Below are positions 15,868-21,809 of a stretch of 64,000 nucleotides of DNA, one piece after another. The notes beneath the pieces are model-generated. The model was not told the origin of the DNA. It did not search any database and saw only the letters and a list, made by a program, of their open reading frames with translations. The translations under genes were made by a program, and so were the position numbers. The first letter of the stretch is position 1. Every line of letters starts with the position of its first letter. Source of the DNA: Methanocalculus natronophilus (lineage in GTDB: Archaea; Halobacteriota; Methanomicrobia; Methanomicrobiales; Methanocorpusculaceae); contig NZ_JBCEXH010000001.1 of assembly GCF_038751955.1 (NCBI RefSeq), forward strand, positions 266,300 to 330,299. Direction: 5' to 3'.

Positions 15868-17370
15868 ATGTATATCCCAATATCAGAACGTATAGCAAAG
15901 CCAGAGGGTAAAACCCTTGCGTTCAAGCGGGATCTCTCCTCCCCAAAGAACATCCTGAAGACAGTAGTCGCCTTTGCAAATACTGCCGGTGGCCACATTC
16001 TCATTGGTGTTGACGACGACTCCCGCGAAATAGTCAGCATTTCTGACCCTCTGGATGAAGAGGAGAGGCTTTGTAGCCTCATAGCAGATTCAATAGCCCC
16101 GGGGCTTGTCCCGGAGATCGAGCTTGTCTCGATCAATAATAAAACACTTCTTGCTGTTGAAGTATATCCAGGCAGCCAGCGGCCATATTATCTGAAGAAA
16201 GAAGGGCCGTTTGATGGTGTATATGTCAGGCTTGGCTCAACCAACCGGAAGGCAGATCAGGAACTGATCAGTGAACTCAGGCGAAGTGTCTCCGGGATCT
16301 CCTTTGACGAGATGCCGTTGCCAGATCTCACTGGAGATGATCTTGATACTGATGCCGCCAGGCGACAGTTCAGGGGCCAGAGAGATCTAACTGATGAGGA
16401 AATCCTCACCCTGAAACTACTCGTTCCAGTACAGGGGAAGCTTGTCCCGACAACCGGAGGCATGCTTTTGTTTGGAAAGAAGAGGGAGTATTATTTCCCC
16501 GATGCCTGGATTCAGTGCGGGAGATTTATTGGAGTTGATAAAGCATACATCTTCGACCATATCGAGATACATGAACATCTCCCGGATGCGGTCGGGAGTG
16601 TGATGCTCTTTCTCAAAAAACATGCATTCAGGGGTGCTGACTTCTCCGGGATCCGGCGCCGCGATGTATGGAGCATCCCTCTCACCATTCTCCGTGAGGC
16701 AATTATCAACGCTATCGTCCATGCCGATTACTCCCAGAAGGGCGCACCGATCAGGGTGTCATTCTTTGATGACAGGATTGAGATAGAGAATCCAGGCATT
16801 CTCCTCCCTGGAATGATAATTGAAGACGTAAAACATGGAGTTTCAAAGATACGAAACCGGGTTATCGCCAGGGTCTTCAAGGAGCTGGATCTCATCGAGC
16901 AGTGGGGCAGCGGATTTCGCCGGATTTTACGGGAGGCAAAGGATCTTGGGCTGCCTGAGCCTGAGATCATAGAGATAGGGATGCGGGTGAGGGTCACCGT
17001 GTTCCTGAAAGAAGCGCTTCCTATAGAAAACGTATACAGATTTGTGCGTGAAAGAGATGCACGACCAGAGTTACAGCCCGAGTTACGGCCCGAGTTGCAA
17101 CCCGGGTTGATGCAGGAAACAAAGAGAGAGTCGCCACTTTCCCAAAAAGTAATAATTAATCTCAGTATACGCGATATGGGGATGTCTGAACTAGCAGAGA
17201 GAGTAGGGCATAAGAGTGTTTCAGGAGAGCTTAAAAAACAAGTCAGATACCTGCTGAACCATGGATATATTGAGATGACCATACCTGATAAGCCCAATAG
17301 TAAAAATCAGAAATACCGTTTAACAGCGAAAGGAAGAGCATTTCTATCCCAAATGCCAAGCGGGAAATGA
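15868..17370 (+). CDS. AlbA-domain putative transcriptional regulator/ATP-binding protein
   Basis: The 500-residue protein has an N-terminal Schlafen AlbA_2 domain (about 5-125) with TLAFKRDLSS and FANTAGGHILIGVDDD, then a GHKL-type ATPase-like region with LREAIINAIVHADYS (N box, about residue 278) and GSGFRRILREA. A proline-rich linker PELQPELRPELQPG (about 399-412) separates these from a C-terminal winged helix (MGMSELAERVGHKS, then LTAKGRAFL). Such proteins are often annotated as helicase-related or DNA-binding regulators and are common next to restriction genes. The start ATG follows CTTGAGGAAACCTG, with GAGG as ribosome binding site. Confidence 0.85.
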   Translation: MYIPISERIAKPEGKTLAFKRDLSSPKNILKTVVAFANTAGGHILIGVDDDSREIVSISDPLDEEERLCSLIADSIAPGLVPEIELVSINNKTLLAVEVYPGSQRPYYLKKEGPFDGVYVRLGSTNRKADQELISELRRSVSGISFDEMPLPDLTGDDLDTDAARRQFRGQRDLTDEEILTLKLLVPVQGKLVPTTGGMLLFGKKREYYFPDAWIQCGRFIGVDKAYIFDHIEIHEHLPDAVGSVMLFLKKHAFRGADFSGIRRRDVWSIPLTILREAIINAIVHADYSQKGAPIRVSFFDDRIEIENPGILLPGMIIEDVKHGVSKIRNRVIARVFKELDLIEQWGSGFRRILREAKDLGLPEPEIIEIGMRVRVTVFLKEALPIENVYRFVRERDARPELQPELRPELQPGLMQETKRESPLSQKVIINLSIRDMGMSELAERVGHKSVSGELKKQVRYLLNHGYIEMTIPDKPNSKNQKYRLTAKGRAFLSQMPSGK

Positions 17371-17407
17371 CACTGACAAAAGAGAAGACGCTACGAGATA
17401 TGGTTTT

Positions 17408-17455
17408 GGATTCCTATTGAGCCGGATTCCTATTGAACCGGATTTCTATTGAGCC
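17408..17455. repeat. Three tandem copies of a 16-base unit
   Basis: The unit GGATTCCTATTGAGCC occurs at 17408-17423, then with one change at 17424-17439 and 17440-17455. A looser 12-base pattern (GTTCCTATCAAA, GTTCCCATCAAA) follows near 17487-17515. The array lies between two convergent genes and codes for nothing obvious. Confidence 0.85.
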
Positions 17456-17519
17456 TCTGACATATGTCGTCTTTTTCTCATCATAGTTCCTATCAAAGTT
17501 CCCATCAAAGTTCCAGTTC

Positions 17520-18119
17520 CTATCCCTCTTCCTCCCCCTCACGCTCTGTTTCCTCATCATTTTTCAACACCAGGTGTGAGTTGATCACAAGCGACCCCGG
17601 CACCGGGCCCCCTGAGAAGATGCCGACATCGATCAGCTCACCCATGATCCGCCTATATTCATCCCGGTTCTCTTTCTCTCTCCTCTCATAATCACCGGGA
17701 ACATCAGGGTTGTATACAATCATCGTGGAGAGTTCAGGAAGGCTCACGTGCCTGCCATCCTCATAGATCCTGCCCCGGGCATCTCCCCCGATCCGGTGGT
17801 GTGCATAGTATTCCATGAACTTGGCACCACCCTTTACATCCTGTTTGGCATCCTGTTTGGCATCCTGTTTGGCATCCTGTTTGGCATCCTGTTTGGCATA
17901 CCCCTCAGCATGCTCATCAGCATGCTCATCAGCATTTCCTTCAGCACCCCTTTCAGCATCATCAGTACCAAAGGCGAACATAACCCGCCCGCTCCCATAG
18001 GGCAGGGAACCCGGGGTTCCGTCTCGCAGGTTTTCTTCAGGTATCTTCAGGTCATGGCGTTCAAAGAGCTTCATGAACACCCTCTGGATAATTGATCGAT
18101 CGGGTGGCATCAGGATCAC
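17520..18119 (-). CDS. Hypothetical acidic protein with expanded KQDA repeats
   Basis: The 199 residues include an N-terminal part (FMKLFERHDLKIPEENLRDG, then GRVMFAFG) and a C-terminal part (FMEYYAHHRIGGDARG and FSGGPVPGSLVINSHLVL) that look like a folded conserved protein. Between them is a low-complexity insert of ADEHADEHAEGYA and four KQDA units ending KQDV, encoded by 12-base repeats. I do not recognise the family; I suspect a conserved Methanomicrobiales protein of unknown role. The start is GTG 18119 or ATG 18110. The repeat keeps the frame, so its length can vary without breaking the gene. Confidence 0.65.
   Translation of the reverse strand: MILMPPDRSIIQRVFMKLFERHDLKIPEENLRDGTPGSLPYGSGRVMFAFGTDDAERGAEGNADEHADEHAEGYAKQDAKQDAKQDAKQDAKQDVKGGAKFMEYYAHHRIGGDARGRIYEDGRHVSLPELSTMIVYNPDVPGDYERREKENRDEYRRIMGELIDVGIFSGGPVPGSLVINSHLVLKNDEETEREGEEEG
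17837..17956. repeat. 12-base periodic coding repeat
   Basis: CATCCTGTTTGG occurs five times without change from 17837 to 17896, followed by five diverged 12-base units (two are CATGCTCATCAG) to about 17956. The perfect core indicates recent slippage expansion; the diverged flank is older. It encodes the KQDA and ADEH repeats of the minus-strand protein. Confidence 0.9.
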
Positions 18120-18211
18120 ATCGGGGTCGCATCAAAGCAGCTTATGCATCTTCTATTATTCTTTTATTCTTTTATTCTGTTTTTTGTTCTTCAGTTCTTC
18201 TGTTCTTCTCC

Positions 18212-19351
18212 TCATTTCAGGCGTGAATTAAGTATTGTAATCAGTTTAGCCTTATAATCCCGGAGACTGTCCACGGTTTTGATTTTGATATTATTCCTCA
18301 ACTGGTACGGAACTGATGGGAGAGCAAGATCAATGCTTTTTCGTTTCGGGCCAAAATGAAACCGGCATATCCACTTTTTCGGATCATTGTCCAGATAAAT
18401 GCCAAATTGTGAGGCTGTTTTGTGATATGACAATCTGCTTTCCCCGACTTTTTTCCCGAGTAAGGATCTGATGATGGAGAAACCCAGTATTTCATCAGAA
18501 GCTGGCGTAATCTCCTCCTGAGCTTTGGGAATTTCCGGAAAGAGTGTCTGCTGTTCTGTATCTGAAGGATCGTAGACGAGTATCTCAATATCATAGAGCT
18601 TCGCTGCACGTTCCATGCAGGCATCTCCGTTTTTGGTGAGTGCAATTGAGCGTATGCTTCCAGGATTATAGCGTTCCAGTACCTTCTTAGAGAAGATGGC
18701 CTGGCCGAGGAGATCCAGGTTAGCGGTATGATATTTATCTTCCTGGATGATCACGATATCTTTACCCTCAATACTGGCATTGAATGGATCGATAATACCG
18801 GTGGATCCACCCGGAATCACCACTCTGCTCGTCTTCTCCAGCATCCTGAGAATAGGTGATCCCTCGATCATGGTACCGCCAAGCTTTTCTTCCCAGAAGC
18901 AATGCTTCGTCGATTTGAAAGCCCCTTTTTCTGCCTGATTTTCTGGAGGATAGCAGACAACTTCGATCCCAAGGCTCTCTGCAATACTCATCATCTCCGG
19001 ATCTCCTCCTGTGCAGACAGCAACCGACCTGATGCTTCTCGGATGAAAATAAAATTCCACCAGGTATTTTGAGAAGAATGCCTGGCCGAGAAGAGTAATA
19101 TTAAAAGGGGTGGCTTTCGTCTGGATTATAATGACATCCCGATCCCTGACAAGGTTTTCTGCCTTCGCGTTTGTATCTACATGCTGCTTTGTGTCACCAA
19201 CCTTTTTTGTGAGACCCTGGATTACCAGCCCATCTAAGCGGCGTGGATTACATCCCGCTTTATTCCGAACTACTGGAAACTCCTCTATGAGCAGTCCATC
19301 AGTCTCCTGCTCCCAGTAACGCCTGGTTAATACGGTCTCATGTTTTGACAT
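18212..19351 (-). CDS. Restriction-endonuclease-fold-like protein with internal duplication (long paralogue)
   Basis: The 379-residue paralogue of 3789-4616 starts at the equivalent ATG (MSKHETVLTRRYWEQE). Half 1 carries RRLDGLVIQG and DVIIIQTKA, a PD-(D/E)xK-like core with Q in place of E. Half 2 carries GIIDPF and DIVIIQEDK, so here the second site may be intact as well, unlike in the short paralogue. An extra C-terminal domain of about 110 residues (FGIYLDNDPKKWICRFHFGPKRKSI is split here as FGIYLDNDPKKW and ICRFHFGPKR) resembles the small domain that follows many type I restriction and related nucleases. The residues predicted upstream of ATG 19351 belong to the duplicated leader. Function is inferred; no partner gene is adjacent. 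Confidence 0.82.
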   Translation of the reverse strand: MSKHETVLTRRYWEQETDGLLIEEFPVVRNKAGCNPRRLDGLVIQGLTKKVGDTKQHVDTNAKAENLVRDRDVIIIQTKATPFNITLLGQAFFSKYLVEFYFHPRSIRSVAVCTGGDPEMMSIAESLGIEVVCYPPENQAEKGAFKSTKHCFWEEKLGGTMIEGSPILRMLEKTSRVVIPGGSTGIIDPFNASIEGKDIVIIQEDKYHTANLDLLGQAIFSKKVLERYNPGSIRSIALTKNGDACMERAAKLYDIEILVYDPSDTEQQTLFPEIPKAQEEITPASDEILGFSIIRSLLGKKVGESRLSYHKTASQFGIYLDNDPKKWICRFHFGPKRKSIDLALPSVPYQLRNNIKIKTVDSLRDYKAKLITILNSRLK

Positions 19352-19483
19352 ACATTTGCACCCCTCAATACGAACCCCTCTTGTATGGATACCACCAAGA
19401 ACCTTTGCAATCGCCATCTGAGCTGTTGGCAACGGCAACCAGCTCAGCCCCCACATCTCATAAAAAAAGTGCCCGTCAACCGG

Positions 19484-19668
19484 GTGGATGAGCGGTATGC
19501 TCCCGATGGCTCACAATATAGGCGTAAACGACAAAAGCAGCAGCCAGGGAGAGCACGATTCCACCTGCATGTGCATGTACCTCCTTCTGATCCGACGATA
19601 TATTGAGGATGAAATGTGCCAAATATAGGGGTGAGAGGGGATGATCCCGCTAAAGAGGCCGTATTAAT
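19484..19668 (+). pseudogene. Decayed HIT gene fragment (old copy)
   Basis: Translation gives DERYAPDGSQY, then HLHVHV, compared with DDRYAPDGYNI and HLHVHV in the HIT gene. A second weak match at about 19637-19668 corresponds to VIPGKMGY. Small insertions and deletions break the frame. It lies just upstream of the long restriction-like paralogue, mirroring the fragment after the short paralogue at 4679. Confidence 0.6.
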
Positions 19669-19690
19669 GGAGACACGGGTTCATCGGATT

Positions 19691-20476
19691 TTACTCATTC
19701 TTTCGTCCGTAAACAAGTGCCCCTTCCTTTGGGCAGATCCCTATGCACCGCCGGCAGAGATAACATTCGCTTTTTCTATCATCTTCCCCTGACTCACCGG
19801 TCGGACACACCTTCTCACATTTTCCGCATTTGATGCATGCATCCGTCCGCCTGATTTTATATATTGAAGGCAATGCTCCCAGCTGGAAGATTGCTCCAGC
19901 CGGGCAGACAGTACGGCAGAACGGACGATACATGATGATTGATACAATGAGGATCGCTACAAAGGCGAGAGTCCCTCCAGTGATGGTGAGCTTAAAGAAG
20001 CTGGAGAAACCGAAATAATCAAGGATTTCAATCCCAAAGAGGAATGCACCCAGTATTATTGCTACGAGAAAAATGATCCTGATCACACTCAGTATGCCTT
20101 TCTGTTGAAGCAGCACCTTCGGTGTTGGCGTGGTATGGGCAACCTCCTGGACAGCTCCAACCGGGCAGAGATATCCGCAGAAGTGACGGCCAAAGAGGGC
20201 TGTCAGGAGCGTAAGCATACCTAGTCCAACTATCCCTGAGAAAAGGATGGTGCCGATACGCTTTCCATCTGCCAGATGCTCAACGAGTCCCTGGACCTGA
20301 TGGGGGATCATTGGCGAAAACGTCGCAAATCCTATTATTATCGTGATCGTGAGGATCAGAAACCTCATTCGATCAGAAAACCTGCCACGTACCCAGAGAT
20401 ATGCGCACACAATTGAAAGGGTGACAGCATAGACAATACCCACGAGTAGTAACGGGTTGAAATTGGCACCAAACAT
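19691..20476 (-). CDS. NapH/CcoG-like membrane polyferredoxin
   Basis: The 261-residue protein has about five membrane helices, two CxxxCP motifs facing one side of the membrane (CGYLCPVGAVQ and CRTVCPAGAIF) and two classical [4Fe-4S] sites at the C-terminus (CIKCGKCEKVCP and CYLCRRCIGICP). NapH-type proteins pass electrons across or along the membrane to a periplasmic or cytoplasmic reductase. No reductase, FMN-binding NapC/RnfG-like gene or NapG is adjacent, so the partner is unknown. I chose ATG 20476 (MFGANFNPLL) over ATG 20515 because the first helix then begins near the N-terminus. Confidence 0.82.
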   Translation of the reverse strand: MFGANFNPLLLVGIVYAVTLSIVCAYLWVRGRFSDRMRFLILTITIIIGFATFSPMIPHQVQGLVEHLADGKRIGTILFSGIVGLGMLTLLTALFGRHFCGYLCPVGAVQEVAHTTPTPKVLLQQKGILSVIRIIFLVAIILGAFLFGIEILDYFGFSSFFKLTITGGTLAFVAILIVSIIMYRPFCRTVCPAGAIFQLGALPSIYKIRRTDACIKCGKCEKVCPTGESGEDDRKSECYLCRRCIGICPKEGALVYGRKNE

Positions 20477-20585
20477 CAAATAGATTTCATGACGAAAGAT
20501 GATAAGCCATTGCAAAAAGTGCCATTTTCTTTGGGGTTGGCGTTTCTGTTTCTGACGATGGCAGAGGATACTTTGTCAGCTTCGG

Positions 20586-20735
20586 GGAGGAAGCCAAATG
20601 AGAGCCTGCACAGGCTGCCCGTCCGAATTCAAGCCACAATCAATCCTCATTCAACCCTAGGGCTTCAGAAGCCTCATCCGGGAAGAGATGCTCACCAGGC
20701 TTCCTGATGAGTGAGAACCTTTCCCATCTCGATAG
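20586..20735 (-). pseudogene. Remnant of a RelE-like toxin-antitoxin pair
   Basis: The segment matches the junction region of the intact pair (about 6155-6405). GAGGAAGCC and CGCACAGGC-like stretches match the start of the toxin gene, CAATCCTCATTCA the toxin-antitoxin junction, and CTTCCTGATGAGTGAGAA the antitoxin N-terminal region. About 88 bases of the antitoxin are deleted and the toxin is cut off. It is a dead second copy. Confidence 0.65.
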
Positions 20736-20811
20736 GACCCGACAAGATTGGATCTCATATATCTGCATCAGACCCTCAATCCCAAACTATTCTCTCACTT
20801 AGGGAATAAAT

Positions 20812-20850
20812 CGACTCTTCTCCAAAATTCTGATCGCTCGTGTTTTTCCA
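20812..20850. repeat. Direct repeat arm A, flanking the broken hicBA pair
   Basis: The 25 bases starting CGACTCTTCTCCAAAATTCT and ending GATCG at 20812-20836 recur exactly at 21541-21567, followed in both by a few variable bases and GTTTTTCC. On the minus strand both encode IRILEKSRF. The two arms enclose hicBA and could mark a recombination or insertion event. Confidence 0.7.
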
Positions 20851-20920
20851 GAATTCTTAGGGAGAAGGGAAAAGATCCCGGGTAGAGAGCCCGATGCAAT
20901 AACCAGATCATTGAGGGTCA

Positions 20921-20956
20921 TTGAAGCAGGTGCGGCGCGGGCACCGGGGGGCGGGG
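20921..20956. repeat. GC-rich repeat, copy 1 of an inverted pair
   Basis: Starts TTGAAGCAGGTGCGGCGCGG and continues with a GC-rich tail of G tracts. The first 21 bases are identical, on the opposite strand, to 24583-24603. Its partner lies at the boundary between the accessory island and the core genes. Confidence 0.7.
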
Positions 20957-20989
20957 CCACGAAAACCCGGCATAGGGAGACGGAAACCC

Positions 20990-21233
20990 CTAACGGAGCA
21001 TCTGAAGGAGTTCTTCTTTTGGAATGGAATTCCAATGGGATACCTTTCCGAGAATATCATTTCAGTGTACCGTTAGCAATTTCATTGTGAAGAGGGACTG
21101 TTATTGTGTGCTCCCCGGCACCGGTACGTTTTGCCATCTGCACATGGCTGCCCCGCTGGCGCAGAACCATGTATCCGAGTGTTTCGAGTACCTTCAGGAG
21201 ATCGTGGCCACTAACAACTGGAGATTTTGGCAA
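20990..21233 (-). pseudogene. Frameshifted HicA toxin
   Basis: The first frame reads MPKSPVVSGHDLLKVLETLGY, then QRGSHVQM with the catalytic histidine and HTITVPLHNEIANGTLK before a premature stop. In the next frame the expected end continues at once: NDILGKVSHWNSIPKEELLQ then MLR and a natural stop at 20990-20992. One extra A in the run GAAAT near 21060 explains it. It may be a real inactivating mutation, or a sequencing error. The start is TTG at 21233, inside the end of hicB. Confidence 0.78.
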
Positions 21234-21435
21234 CGGAACCAACCTGTAACTCGGTCAGGGAAACAATGGTGATCTCTTCTCCGGCATCGATTGACTCTTC
21301 GTAATGGAGCCCGACTGCTTCACGAATATTCTCCATCAGTTCGTCAAGTGTTCTCGCCTGCGTAAAGATATCAACCCCAATGCCGCGGGAGCACCAGAAT
21401 TCTCCATCATTGTAGTTCTCAAACTTGATCAGCAT
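21211..21435 (-). CDS. hicB: HicB-family antitoxin (upstream of frameshifted hicA)
   Basis: About 74 residues: MLIKFENYNDGEFWCSRGIGVDIFTQARTLDELMENIREAVGLHYEE is the HicB-like fold (shown here in parts: FWCSRGIGVDIFTQ and MENIREAVGLHYEE). The frame is intact to TAG at 21211. With its toxin frameshifted, it may be free to relax or may still block other HicA proteins such as the one at 4840. Its middle is the closest match to the hicB fragment at 5794-5943, so those two belong to one lineage, distinct from the hicB at 5085. Confidence 0.75.
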   Translation of the reverse strand: MLIKFENYNDGEFWCSRGIGVDIFTQARTLDELMENIREAVGLHYEESIDAGEEITIVSLTELQVGSVAKISSC

Positions 21436-21535
21436 GAACAAGCATCCATATTATCATGATGTATAAGACCCTGGGAATAATAAATGTGTCTTACCCTTCA
21501 GGATGTAGAGGCCATACAATCACAATTATCACCAT

Positions 21536-21655
21536 TCAAAAACGACTCTTCTCCAAAATTCTGATCGGCAGGGTTTTTCCTGTTGTAGTACTGGTCGAGT
21601 AATAGGCGTAGGGTTTCCCGTGGATATACCTGATATCAAGGCACTTCTTTATCAT
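21536..21655 (-). pseudogene. 39-codon frame, likely a fragment of a larger gene
   Basis: The frame runs from ATG 21655 to TGA 21536 and reads MIKKCLDIRYIHGKPYAYY, then STSTTTGKT, then LPIRILEKSRF. The last nine residues recur at the other repeat arm (20812 region), also preceded by GKT. The IHGKPYAYY pattern recalls the start of some transposases, but this is a guess. It could equally be a very small gene. Confidence 0.35.
21541..21578. repeat. Direct repeat arm B, flanking the broken hicBA pair
   Basis: Same orientation and 25 identical bases as arm A (20812-20836), spaced by 729 bases. The interval between the arms holds hicB, frameshifted hicA and the GC-rich repeat. Confidence 0.7.
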
Positions 21656-21809
21656 CTTGCGCTTGTTTTACAAGCCACTCTTTTGCCCGGCCTTTTATGT
21701 ACTACTGTTTGGGAATGGTACTCTATAGATCTTTTGGCTGTGCAGTCTCCGTTCAATGAAAAGAATATTATGTGAAGAGATTATGCCCTATGAGTGGAGG
21801 AGTTCGGGC

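Larger units (their letters stand above)
20477..20989. other. Gene-free stretch holding broken toxin-antitoxin debris
   Basis: No intact gene. It contains the remnant of a RelE-like pair (20586-20735), one arm of a direct repeat (20812-20850) and one copy of a GC-rich repeat (20921-20956). A long minus-strand frame over 20799-21035 is low-complexity and overlaps the frameshifted hicA end, so it is not accepted as a gene. Confidence 0.5.
21436..21809. other. Intergenic region with repeat arm and a 39-codon frame
   Basis: Contains direct repeat arm B (21541-21578) and a minus-strand frame at 21536-21655 (MIKKCLDIRYIHGKPYAYY at its start). The remainder, up to the dikinase stop codon, shows nothing recognisable. 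No transposase motif could be confirmed. Confidence 0.45.

Noticed and set aside
17837-17956. CRISPR-like repeat array
   Set aside because: The 12-base units are contiguous without spacers and keep a coding frame; they are slippage repeats.
20799-21035. 78-codon minus-strand frame
   Set aside because: Low-complexity content, it covers the GC-rich repeat and the true C-terminal end of frameshifted hicA lies in another frame there.
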